Of a DNA stretch of 7,294 nt, positions 1 to 5,958 are shown piece after piece. Source of the stretch: SAR202 cluster bacterium (lineage in GTDB: Bacteria; Chloroflexota; Dehalococcoidia; SAR202; GCA-002694895). Position 1 is the first letter of the stretch. Every line of letters starts with the position of its first letter. The DNA is taken from positions 1-7,294 of the forward strand of contig VFGQ01000050.1 in the NCBI GenBank assembly GCA_009391605.1, read 5' to 3'. The notes below the pieces were generated by a model, which saw nothing but the letters and a program-made list of their open reading frames with translations, was not told where the DNA came from and ran no database searches. A program made the position numbers and the translations under genes.

Positions 1-421
1 AGCATTAGCAAAAAAAATTCTTAATTTCACACATTGGAAAATAACTGGTATTGGGCCAAGGCTACAACCAAGAATGAGGAACATAAGAGAAATAACTAAT
101 AAAGCTCTAAATTATTTAAATAAAAGATCCAATAATAAATTAAAATCTAATTTCCTGGATTATAAAGATTTAAATTGGGATTTATCTTTTTATGGGCAAG
201 GCTATGGAATTCAAACAGAAAAAAGTATTAATGCAATTAAACTTGTAGCGAAAAAAGAAGCTATTTTCCTTGATCCAATCTATACCGGAAAAGCAATGTC
301 TGGATTAATTGAATATGCTAATTCAAATAAAATTGATAGAGATAGTAGTGTTATTTTCATTCATAGCGGTGGAACCCCTAATTTATTTACATATTCAAAT
401 GAATTATTATCTGATTTTTAA
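1..421 (+). CDS. dcyD: D-cysteine desulfhydrase / cysteate sulfo-lyase-type PLP enzyme, C-terminal part (5' end outside window)
   Basis: The reading frame is open from base 2, so the ATG at 74 is an internal Met and the gene enters from the left. About 139 residues are visible, roughly the last 40% of a typical 330-residue protein. The family is the tryptophan-synthase-beta-like fold II PLP enzymes (COG2515). Visible hallmarks are GQGYGI, then DPIYTGKAMSGL, and near the end IHSGGTP followed by LFTY, which is the glycine-rich C-terminal region of DcyD/ACC deaminase. ACC deaminase has Glu in the first motif (YEGK) and Leu in the second (HLGG). Here they are Thr (codon 284-286) and Ser (codon 365-367), which favours D-cysteine desulfhydrase (D-Cys to pyruvate, H2S and NH3) over ACC deaminase. 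The homologous cysteate sulfo-lyase CuyA of marine bacteria remains possible. The PLP-binding lysine lies upstream and is not visible. The gene ends in TAA and converges with hisC. Confidence 0.85.
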   Translation, partial: ALAKKILNFTHWKITGIGPRLQPRMRNIREITNKALNYLNKRSNNKLKSNFLDYKDLNWDLSFYGQGYGIQTEKSINAIKLVAKKEAIFLDPIYTGKAMSGLIEYANSNKIDRDSSVIFIHSGGTPNLFTYSNELLSDF

Positions 422-459
422 TCTCATTAGTAAAAATAAATAAAATCTTTAAAGGGTCA

Positions 460-545
460 ATTAGGAAAGGTTTTTATATTGATAGCCTTAAGAATAAAAA
501 TCCACATCTATCACAGTTTTGTTAATATATTTTTTGTTTCCTAAT
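460..545. repeat. Long-spaced inverted repeat in the convergent gap between the dcyD-type gene and hisC
   Basis: The 154-bp gap (422-575) has no gene that I can support. It holds a perfect 9-bp inverted repeat, attaggaaa (460-468) with tttcctaat (537-545). Inside it are a second 6-bp pair, tgatag (480-485) with ctatca (508-513), and an alternative imperfect pairing of ggtttttat (469-477) with ataaaaatcc (494-503). The right half is T-rich (about 516-539). It may be a weak bidirectional termination region or a small structured RNA, but there is no GC-rich stem plus U-tract, so the function is unassigned. Confidence 0.35.
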
Positions 546-575
546 GCTCATTTCAATTGATAAAAATTTAATATA

Positions 576-1673
576 TTATTGAATTTTTAAAACTTTTTGC
601 AATTTTGTATAAAAATATTCATTATCTTCAGCAGAACCAATAGATACCCTGAAACATTTTTCAAGGCCCTTAGTTGCAAACAATCTGACAAATACACCTT
701 CATTTAGTAATGCGTTATTAATAGTTTGTATATCATTGTCAGCTAATTTACACAATAAAAAATTAGCTTTAGATGGATATACTTTAATTTGATCAATTTG
801 ATCCAATGCATCACTTAATTTCTCTCTTTGTACTATTATTTCATCCACTTTTTCCATTAATTTATCAACATATTTTAAAGAAACAATTAAGGATTCTTCA
901 GCTACGGTGCTGACATTATAAGGATTTTTAACTCCCATAAGTAATTTTGCTAACTCTTTTGACATCAAACCATAACCTACTCTCAATCCGGCAAGTCCCG
1001 CCCATTTACTCATTGAACGTATCACCACCAAATTATTGTATTTTTCAACTAAGTTTGCATAAGAAGATTTAGAAAATTCAAAATATGCTTCATCAACCAC
1101 TAATATTTTATTTAAACTTAAAAGAAATTCTATATCTTCCAAAGTACTCTCATTACCAGTGGGATTATTTGGAGAAGCTAAAAAGATTATTTTTGTTTTA
1201 TCACTTACTTTTTGTTTAATAGATTCATAATCTAATTCAAAATCAATATTTCTAGATACAGGAACAATTTTAGCTCCAGCTAATCCTGCACGTACTGCAT
1301 ACATCCCAAAAGTAGGGGTAAAGTCTAAAACTTCATCTCCAGGAGTAACAAATATTCTGAAAAAAAGATCAATCAATTCATCACTACCAGAACTAACAAC
1401 GATATTCTCAATATTTAAACCAGTATACTCAGATAAAGATTTTCTTGATCTAATTAATTCAGGATCGGGATAAGTATTTATAGGAATGTTAATCAAATTA
1501 TCTATAACTTCAGGAGCAGGTCCAAATGGATTTTCATTACCATTTAATTTAACAATTTTTTCTGAATTAATAGAATGTTTCTGAATTAAAGTTTCATTAG
1601 ATGGCATAGCATCATAAACTTTGAAATTTTTAATTATTGGATTCATTAATTTTTCTATATCTGCATAATTCAT
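576..1673 (-). CDS. hisC: Histidinol-phosphate aminotransferase (HisC)
   Basis: This is a full-length 365-residue fold-type I class II PLP aminotransferase. It interconverts imidazole-acetol phosphate plus glutamate with histidinol phosphate plus 2-oxoglutarate in cytosolic histidine synthesis. The N-terminal substrate region contains KLNGNENPFGP (42-52), typical of HisC. Also visible are SSGSDELID (94-102, PLP phosphate side), SPNNPTG (167-173, cofactor Asn170), VVDEAYFEF (192-200, Asp194 for the pyridine nitrogen) and the Schiff-base lysine Lys223 in SMSKWAGLAGLRVGYG. Arg330 (VFVR) and Arg342 (CFRVSIG) match the substrate phosphate- and carboxylate-binding arginines of E. coli HisC in spacing, and Tyr20 also matches. 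The ATG is supported by an AGGT ribosome site 7 nt upstream. No other his gene is in the window, so it appears to be a stand-alone transcription unit. HisC-like enzymes may also accept aromatic substrates. The assignment is strong. Confidence 0.95.
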   Translation of the reverse strand: MNYADIEKLMNPIIKNFKVYDAMPSNETLIQKHSINSEKIVKLNGNENPFGPAPEVIDNLINIPINTYPDPELIRSRKSLSEYTGLNIENIVVSSGSDELIDLFFRIFVTPGDEVLDFTPTFGMYAVRAGLAGAKIVPVSRNIDFELDYESIKQKVSDKTKIIFLASPNNPTGNESTLEDIEFLLSLNKILVVDEAYFEFSKSSYANLVEKYNNLVVIRSMSKWAGLAGLRVGYGLMSKELAKLLMGVKNPYNVSTVAEESLIVSLKYVDKLMEKVDEIIVQREKLSDALDQIDQIKVYPSKANFLLCKLADNDIQTINNALLNEGVFVRLFATKGLEKCFRVSIGSAEDNEYFYTKLQKVLKIQ

Positions 1674-1680
1674 TTAATCT

Positions 1681-1684
1681 ACCT
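1681..1684 (-). promoter_or_regulatory. Ribosome binding site of hisC
   Basis: On the minus strand AGGT lies 7 nt before the hisC ATG, in the context acaggtagattaaATG. It fixes the start codon. Confidence 0.6.
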
Positions 1685-1704
1685 GTTTTTTATTCTTACA
1701 AACT

Positions 1705-1734
1705 CAGAATTTAAATGCGATTACATCAATTCTG
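1705..1734 (-). repeat. Stem-loop at the predicted 5' end of the hisC leader
   Basis: A perfect 7-bp inverted repeat pairs cagaatt (1705-1711) with aattctg (1728-1734) around a 16-nt loop. It begins within one or two bases of the transcription start inferred from the promoter at 1743-1770, so the hisC mRNA would open with a hairpin. On the minus strand the loop contains ATGTAA, a bare start-stop pair. No run of His codons is seen, so a classical his attenuator is not supported. Confidence 0.35.
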
Positions 1735-1742
1735 TATTAATC

Positions 1743-1770
1743 ATTATACTAGTTAATTTTGATAAATCCA
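1743..1770 (-). promoter_or_regulatory. Candidate sigma-70-type promoter of hisC
   Basis: On the minus strand a perfect -10 hexamer TATAAT (1743-1748) lies 16 nt downstream of a weak -35 TGGATT (1765-1770, 3 of 6 matches to TTGACA). The inferred start near 1736 gives a leader of about 63 nt. This argues that hisC is transcribed on its own and not only by read-through from the gene at 1848-2609. Confidence 0.5.
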
Positions 1771-1787
1771 TTGGCTCTTATTTGGCT

Positions 1788-1817
1788 ATATCAATAAAAA
1801 TAAAACATAATTGATAT
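1788..1817. repeat. AT-rich inverted repeat downstream of the phospholipase-like gene
   Basis: A perfect 8-bp inverted repeat pairs atatcaat (1788-1795) with attgatat (1810-1817) around a 14-nt loop, just past the 3' end of the minus-strand gene that stops at 1848. The stem is almost all A/T, and no U-tract follows on the minus strand. It could be a weak terminator or a protein site, but the evidence is poor. Confidence 0.25.
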
Positions 1818-1847
1818 TATTATTATTCTTGAAAACTTCTTACAACT

Positions 1848-2609
1848 TTAATCATATCTATATTCATGAAATATTTTATTTATATTATCTTTAGTATCGA
1901 TAATATAATTTTCCAAAGTATTTTTTGGCAATCTATCTAAAATATTATTTATATTTTTATCAATATCAGCCATAAAAGAATCACATAATTCTAATATCTT
2001 ATTAGAATTATGTGATTTTGATAACCTTTGTGCCATAAAGTTCAAACGATTCCAAGGATTTTCTCCATACTTAGAATTCAAATCAGATAAAAATGTAATC
2101 CATTCATTGATTTCTAATTTCTCAATATTATGAGGTAAAGAAATTAAATTTATATCAACATGCTTTAAATATTGATATAAATCAATATTATGCCTGTTAA
2201 TTTTTATATCTAAATATATTTGTAAAGCTCTGTCTGAAAGTAAAGCTTCAGGAAAATCAGGGAATATACTTTTATTCATAAATATTTTTCTAAATACGTC
2301 TATAGTCCAATTTTCATCTGCAATAAGATGCGAAAAATATCCTCTTATAAAATTATTTGTATTTATATTCTTTTTTACCAAATCACTAAAATCAATATTA
2401 TTTTTTATAAACCCTTTAATTCCATCACCTTTTATACCAGAATTTAAATCAAAATAATGATAATCCTTTCTGTCAGATTTAGTTATCACTCTAATATCAG
2501 GGGAAACGGCTCCTAATAAAATATATTCAAAATTTTCCATGAAATCTCTTTCAGTAGGATTTAACACTTGATCATACAGTAATAATAAATGAGTTGTTGG
2601 GTTAGGCAC
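1848..2609 (-). CDS. Zinc-dependent phospholipase C-like protein (PF00882-type fold)
   Basis: This 253-residue protein resembles the compact, signal-less bacterial members of the zinc-dependent phospholipase C/S1-P1 superfamily. The N-terminus MPNPTTHLLL (His7), then LLGAVSPDIR (Asp38), DYHYFD (His51) and GYFSHLIADENW (His94, Asp98) give the spaced His/Asp set expected for metal ligands in this family. The C-terminal half (about 120-253) is helical-looking, rich in Asn, Lys and Ile, and has no motif I recognise. There is no signal peptide or membrane segment, so it is probably cytosolic. The substrate is unknown, and family members are mostly annotated only as hypothetical or metal-dependent hydrolases. 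The start is GTG (cac at 2607-2609 on the plus strand), supported by AGGA 6 nt upstream. The coding region contains an exceptional palindrome at 1979-2017 (residues 198-211) and a smaller one at 2168-2189. The gene has its own promoter candidate and is divergent from the transporter operon. Confidence 0.75.
   Translation of the reverse strand: MPNPTTHLLLLYDQVLNPTERDFMENFEYILLGAVSPDIRVITKSDRKDYHYFDLNSGIKGDGIKGFIKNNIDFSDLVKKNINTNNFIRGYFSHLIADENWTIDVFRKIFMNKSIFPDFPEALLSDRALQIYLDIKINRHNIDLYQYLKHVDINLISLPHNIEKLEINEWITFLSDLNSKYGENPWNRLNFMAQRLSKSHNSNKILELCDSFMADIDKNINNILDRLPKNTLENYIIDTKDNINKIFHEYRYD
1979..2017. repeat. 39-bp near-perfect palindrome inside the phospholipase-like gene
   Basis: The left arm 1979-1996 and right arm 2000-2017 are exact reverse complements over 18 bp, with only 3 nt (tct) between them. 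A further G-T and A-T pair can extend the stem outward (1978/2018, 1977/2019). On the minus (mRNA) strand it would form a very long hairpin followed directly by the U-rich run TTCTTTTAT, an intrinsic-terminator-like layout. Yet it lies in frame and encodes residues 198-211, with about 42 codons still to follow. Confidence 0.9.
2168..2189. repeat. Second inverted repeat inside the phospholipase-like gene
   Basis: A perfect 9-bp inverted repeat pairs aatattgat (2168-2176) with atcaatatt (2181-2189) around a 4-nt loop ataa. It encodes residues 141-148. Being AT-rich, it is partly expected by composition. Confidence 0.6.
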
Positions 2610-2615
2610 AATTTA

Positions 2616-2619
2616 TCCT
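2616..2619 (-). promoter_or_regulatory. Ribosome binding site that decides the GTG start of the phospholipase-like gene
   Basis: On the minus strand AGGA is followed by TAAATT and then GTG. The 6-nt spacing supports GTG at 2607-2609 as the start, which gives the family-typical MPNPTTH N-terminus. Confidence 0.65.
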
Positions 2620-2637
2620 ATTAATAAAATATTAATA
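2619..2637 (-). repeat. Paired 8-bp palindromes next to the ribosome site
   Basis: The self-complementary octamer tattaata occurs twice (2619-2626 and 2630-2637) separated by aaa. It is therefore both a direct and an inverted repeat. On the minus-strand leader it could fold into an 8-bp stem with a 3-nt loop abutting the AGGA ribosome site. All stem pairs are A-T, so stability is low. Confidence 0.4.
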
Positions 2638-2677
2638 TAAGAGAGCACATGAGGGTGAATCTATTTTAATATAGTAA

Positions 2678-2706
2678 ATTATAAAAATTCTAATTTTGAC
2701 AGTAAA
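2678..2706 (-). promoter_or_regulatory. Candidate sigma-70-type promoter of the phospholipase-like gene
   Basis: On the minus strand the -35 TTTACT (2701-2706, 4 of 6) and a perfect -10 TATAAT (2678-2683) are separated by 17 nt. The inferred leader is about 60 nt. Its -35 shares base 2701 with the -35 of the opposing promoter. Confidence 0.5.
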
Positions 2707-2724
2707 ATAGTTTCTCATTAAAGA
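2696..2724 (+). promoter_or_regulatory. Candidate promoter of the MFS-pgi-nuclease-phosphatase operon
   Basis: A perfect -35 TTGACA (2696-2701) is followed after 17 nt by TAAAGA (2719-2724, a poor 3 of 6 match to TATAAT). The predicted leader is about 45 nt. No Shine-Dalgarno is seen directly before the ATG at 2775. The nearest purine-rich element, aggatgat (2741-2748), is too far away. Confidence 0.4.
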
Positions 2725-2774
2725 TATCATTAGTCAACATAGGATGATAACATTCACAAATAAATAATAATTAT

Positions 2775-3956
2775 ATGAATAAAGAATTTAGATTAAATTT
2801 ATACTTATCTTATGCACATGCATTAAGCGATTCTGCCCATATTATTTTTGGATTAACTTTATATTTTGTTTCAGACAATCTTAATATTAGTATCCTAACT
2901 ATGGGGATTATATATAACTTATCCAGTATTTTAAGAGGTGTATCTGGTGTTTCTGCGGGAATATTAAGTGATAAATCAAACTTTTTATATTGGATAATTC
3001 TATTTGGAGCATTATCAACACTTGGATGTTTAGTATTATCAATCTCAAATAATACAAATACATTCACTATAGGCATAATGATTTTAGCAATCGGATCTGG
3101 AATCTATCATCCTGTAGGATTAAGTGCAATTACAAAATATACTACCAACCCTGGTAAATCATTTGGTTACCATGGTCTTGGGGGAGCAATAGGAATTTCT
3201 CTCGCTCCTTGGTTTTTTATTAATATTTCCAGCGCACTTTCCTGGCAAGTCTCATATTTACTATATGGATTTATGACTATACCTATAATCTTTATTTATT
3301 TTGATAAAGAAATATTAAATTTAACTTATACGAAATCTACTGCTAAAAATAGCAAAAAATACAAATTAGATATAAAAAACTCTTATCCAATATACTTATT
3401 TGCATCATTAAAAGATTTTGGTATTTCGGGATTACTGCTTATGCTAGCTGTATTTATTAATACATCTATTATGAATCAATGGCAGAATATAAATGACATA
3501 GATTTTTTTACTTCAATAATATCTTCATTAATCATCATAATGGGAGGTTTCGGATCTTTCATTGGAGGGCACTTAGACTCAAATAATAACAGAAAATATA
3601 TTTTAATAATTTCCTGTTTAATTTCAGGCTTATTATTTATAATAATTTTCAACCATCTTAATTACTTAATAATTATATTTTCTTTGATTTCATTTTTAAC
3701 CTCTTTTAGCGACCCATCTTTAGGAAATTGGTTAGGTAACATTATTCCCAAAAGAATGCAGGGAACTTCATTTGCTTTAATGTATGGATTAGGACAAATA
3801 ATAGGATCTTTTTCCGGAAGCTTAGCAGGAATAATTGTTGGAAACTACAACACAATAACTTATTTTAAAATGCTTTCTATTCCATTAATTCTTGCTAGTT
3901 TATTAATATTTATAATGTATCCTAAATCAAAGAAAATAATAACAAACCTTAAATGA
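2775..3956 (+). CDS. MFS transporter, fosmidomycin-resistance (Fsr)-like
   Basis: This 393-residue integral membrane protein shows about twelve hydrophobic segments, near residues 8-32, 39-63, 70-90, 97-118, 133-152, 158-176, 205-229, 244-264, 275-293, 296-312, 332-356 and 364-382. A longer hydrophilic loop lies in the middle (177-203). The motif-A-like loop AGILSDKSN (61-69) follows helix 2, and a second copy, GGHLDSNNNRK (264-274), sits at the equivalent place in the C-half. The segment IGSGIYHPVGLSAI (106-119), followed by GKSFGYHGLGGAIG (127-140), is characteristic of the Fsr branch of drug/proton antiporters. The substrate cannot be read from the sequence. Drug or metabolite export is the family expectation, although its coupling to sugar-phosphate genes would also suit a sugar-related solute. 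It is the first gene of the operon, and its TGA overlaps the next ATG (ATGA), which suggests translational coupling. There is no visible ribosome site at its own start. Confidence 0.85.
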   Translation: MNKEFRLNLYLSYAHALSDSAHIIFGLTLYFVSDNLNISILTMGIIYNLSSILRGVSGVSAGILSDKSNFLYWIILFGALSTLGCLVLSISNNTNTFTIGIMILAIGSGIYHPVGLSAITKYTTNPGKSFGYHGLGGAIGISLAPWFFINISSALSWQVSYLLYGFMTIPIIFIYFDKEILNLTYTKSTAKNSKKYKLDIKNSYPIYLFASLKDFGISGLLLMLAVFINTSIMNQWQNINDIDFFTSIISSLIIIMGGFGSFIGGHLDSNNNRKYILIISCLISGLLFIIIFNHLNYLIIIFSLISFLTSFSDPSLGNWLGNIIPKRMQGTSFALMYGLGQIIGSFSGSLAGIIVGNYNTITYFKMLSIPLILASLLIFIMYPKSKKIITNLK

Positions 3957-5560
3957 TAAATTACGAAATATCAGAACATTTAAAAAAACAATTAGACAAT
4001 TCAAAGCACGATAAATATAGAGAAATCCAAGACTTTCTTTACGAATTATTAAATCCTCAAAAAAAAATACCCTATCATTTAGAATTACAAAATTTTCTGG
4101 GGTGGATAGATTCACCTGAATTTATGCTAAGACAAATCAAAGGAATTAATGATTTTGTAAATAAATCAAAATCTTATGATCAATTTATTTTTATAGGTAT
4201 GGGTGCAAGTGCAATTCTTCCAGAATTATTACTAAAAGAACAATGGATAAATAATGAAAAAATAATTGAAGGATTTCGTGATAACAAACAATCATTTAAA
4301 CCTAAATTTTATTTCATAGATGGTACTCAGGACCGTGATTTGAATGATGTAATTAATAATTACAAAAAAACTCTTATTTTCTTTGTTTCAAAAAGCGGCA
4401 AATCTATAGAAACAAAAACAATAATGCAAAATTTAATGAACATTCCTGATATTTCGAATAATTTTATAGCTATAACTGATTATGGTTCTGATTTATATAA
4501 TTTTGCAAAATCTAATAATTTCCAAGAAATATTCTGTAATCCTCCCTATATACCAGGAAGATTTTCAGCTTTTACCTATACCGGACTAATATCAGCTGCT
4601 GTTTCTGGTGTTAACATTGAAAAAATGCTCAAATCAGTTATAAAATTTAAAAATTCAATTATCAAAACAAATAATCATTCTTTAATTAATTTAATTAATT
4701 ACTTATCAAAGATGTTAGATTGTAAAATTGATATTGTGAATTTACTCTCATCAAATGAAAAAGATCCAAAATTATTATGGGTACAACAAATGATTTCAGA
4801 ATCATTAGCTAAAAATAATAGATACTTAATCCCTCTTAACTCAGATTTAAAAAAGTTGAAAAACAGACATGATATAGTGAATATATTTTTTAAAAACAAT
4901 AAATATTCTTTAGCGGAAATAAACAATGAAAAACTAACCCAATCAATAATATTAAATAATATTGAAAATGAAAATTTGGGGGTTTTTATATACGCAATAC
5001 AATTGATAATTACCAGTTTGTCATTTATAGAATCTCAAAAAGGATTAGAGTTTAATCCATTCACACAACCTAATGTTGAATTAGCCAAAAATGAGTATGG
5101 CAAACACAATAAATTATTACCTTCATTAAATGAATTTCAACTACCTGTCTCTTCAAATATAAATATAAAAAATTTGAAATATATATCATTTTTAATATTT
5201 ACTGAAAATGATAATAAAAAAAATGAATTCGATAAATTCCAAGAAAAAATTAGTATAGAAAAAGAAATAATCAAAAATATTATGCATAAACAGCAAATTC
5301 CATACTTTATCGATTTTGCACCTGCATATCTACATACTACGGGTGAATTACACAAAAAAAAGATTCAAAATGTGTATCATATTTTAATTTACACAACATC
5401 AGAAGATTCAGAGTGGAAAGTACATTCTGATTCAAATGGGTTAAGAAATATAATTGATGTTCAATTGCGAAGTGAAATTGAAATTTTTAAAAAACATGAG
5501 CTCAATTTTGATATTATACATATAGCTAAATTAAATGAATATTTACAAAATTTATTTTAA
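3953..5560 (+). CDS. pgi: Stand-alone phosphoglucose isomerase of the Tal-Pgi type (SIS domains)
   Basis: This 535-residue protein most resembles the isomerase half of bifunctional transaldolase/glucose-6-phosphate isomerases, but the transaldolase half is absent. Landmarks are IGMGASAILPE (81-91; family GMGGSSLAPE), FVSKSGKSIET (144-154; family SKSGTTxET, sugar-phosphate loop), PGRFSAFTYTGLISAAVSGV (201-220), WVQQMISESLAKN (276-288, likely catalytic Glu283; family xAESTGK), FNPFTQPNVELAK (367-379, likely base Lys379) and YLHTTGELHKKK (459-470). It would interconvert glucose-6-phosphate and fructose-6-phosphate in the cytosol. Several normally constant residues have drifted: Gly to Ala at 84, Thr to Lys at 150 and Gly to Ala at 286. 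The enzyme may therefore be divergent or have altered specificity. It starts inside the transporter stop codon (4-nt overlap) with no ribosome site of its own, so translation probably depends on coupling. Another SIS-family sugar isomerase is the main alternative. Confidence 0.8.
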   Translation: MINYEISEHLKKQLDNSKHDKYREIQDFLYELLNPQKKIPYHLELQNFLGWIDSPEFMLRQIKGINDFVNKSKSYDQFIFIGMGASAILPELLLKEQWINNEKIIEGFRDNKQSFKPKFYFIDGTQDRDLNDVINNYKKTLIFFVSKSGKSIETKTIMQNLMNIPDISNNFIAITDYGSDLYNFAKSNNFQEIFCNPPYIPGRFSAFTYTGLISAAVSGVNIEKMLKSVIKFKNSIIKTNNHSLINLINYLSKMLDCKIDIVNLLSSNEKDPKLLWVQQMISESLAKNNRYLIPLNSDLKKLKNRHDIVNIFFKNNKYSLAEINNEKLTQSIILNNIENENLGVFIYAIQLIITSLSFIESQKGLEFNPFTQPNVELAKNEYGKHNKLLPSLNEFQLPVSSNINIKNLKYISFLIFTENDNKKNEFDKFQEKISIEKEIIKNIMHKQQIPYFIDFAPAYLHTTGELHKKKIQNVYHILIYTTSEDSEWKVHSDSNGLRNIIDVQLRSEIEIFKKHELNFDIIHIAKLNEYLQNLF

Positions 5561-5566
5561 GAGAGA
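5561..5566 (+). promoter_or_regulatory. Ribosome binding site of the nuclease-like gene
   Basis: GAGAGA ends 5 nt before the ATG at 5572 and immediately follows the pgi stop codon. It fixes the start so that the hydrophobic N-terminal helix is included. Confidence 0.55.
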
Positions 5567-5571
5567 TCTGT

Positions 5572-5958
5572 ATGCTTGATTTAAATATAATTCTATCAAT
5601 AACAATATTATTAATTTTAATCATTTTACTTTTATCACAATCATATTACAAAAATAAAATATCTACACTTCAAAAAAATCTTACCAAAACAACATCAGAT
5701 AAGATCAGCCTAAGCACCAAATATGGTCAAATAAGTGAAGAGTTTTTTCCCCTTGAACAAAGCTATCCATACAATTCAAAAGATTTTAAATTTTTAGGTA
5801 ATCCAATTGATGGAATTCAATTCAATGAAGATAAGATAATTTTAGTAGAATTCAAAACTAATAAAAGTAAATTATCTACAAAACAAAGACACATCAGAAA
5901 TTTAATAAATAATAAACAAGTTGAATTTGAATTAATAGAAGCCAAAATAAATGAGTAA
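5572..5958 (+). CDS. Membrane-anchored Holliday-junction-resolvase-related nuclease (COG4741-like)
   Basis: This small protein of 128 residues opens with one hydrophobic helix (about 5-22), then a charged, coiled-coil-like linker (about 25-48), then a compact PD-(D/E)XK-type domain. Nuclease features are Glu56/Glu57 in YGQISEEFFP, Asp80 in FLGNPIDGIQF, the E-x-K pair Glu93/Lys95 in LVEFKTNKS, and the following LSTKQRHIR with Gln105. These match the pattern of bacterial and archaeal endonucleases related to archaeal Holliday junction resolvases. The expected activity is metal-dependent cleavage of structured or branched DNA, with the catalytic part tethered to the inner membrane, presumably facing the cytoplasm. 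No member that I know of has a settled physiological role. It lies 11 nt after pgi and overlaps the phosphatase by 8 nt, so it is co-expressed with sugar-phosphate enzymes. That partnership is unexplained. Confidence 0.75.
   Translation: MLDLNIILSITILLILIILLLSQSYYKNKISTLQKNLTKTTSDKISLSTKYGQISEEFFPLEQSYPYNSKDFKFLGNPIDGIQFNEDKIILVEFKTNKSKLSTKQRHIRNLINNKQVEFELIEAKINE

Noticed and set aside
74..76. ATG at 74 as the start of a 115-residue gene
   Set aside because: The frame stays open to the left edge, and the upstream residues continue the DcyD-family sequence, so this Met is internal to a gene cut by the window.
561..589. 8-bp inverted repeat taaaaatt/aattttta as a hisC terminator
   Set aside because: It consists only of A-T pairs, overlaps the hisC stop codon and lacks a following U-tract on the minus strand.
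2810..3076. Minus-strand 88-codon open frame
   Set aside because: It lies wholly antisense to the strongly supported MFS transporter, has no family resemblance and no ribosome site.
3927..4115. Minus-strand 62-codon open frame across the MFS/pgi junction
   Set aside because: It is antisense to two real genes and looks like composition noise.
4680..4701. ttaattaa repeats within pgi as a regulatory palindrome
   Set aside because: This is simple A/T low complexity encoding Leu-Ile-Asn-Leu-Ile-Asn in a normal coding segment.
4699..4926. Minus-strand 75-codon open frame
   Set aside because: It is a shadow of the pgi gene, Phe- and Ile-rich as expected for antisense of an AT-rich gene.
5137..5355. 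Minus-strand 72-codon hydrophobic open frame
   Set aside because: It is antisense to pgi. The hydrophobicity comes from reading Asn/Lys-rich codons backwards.
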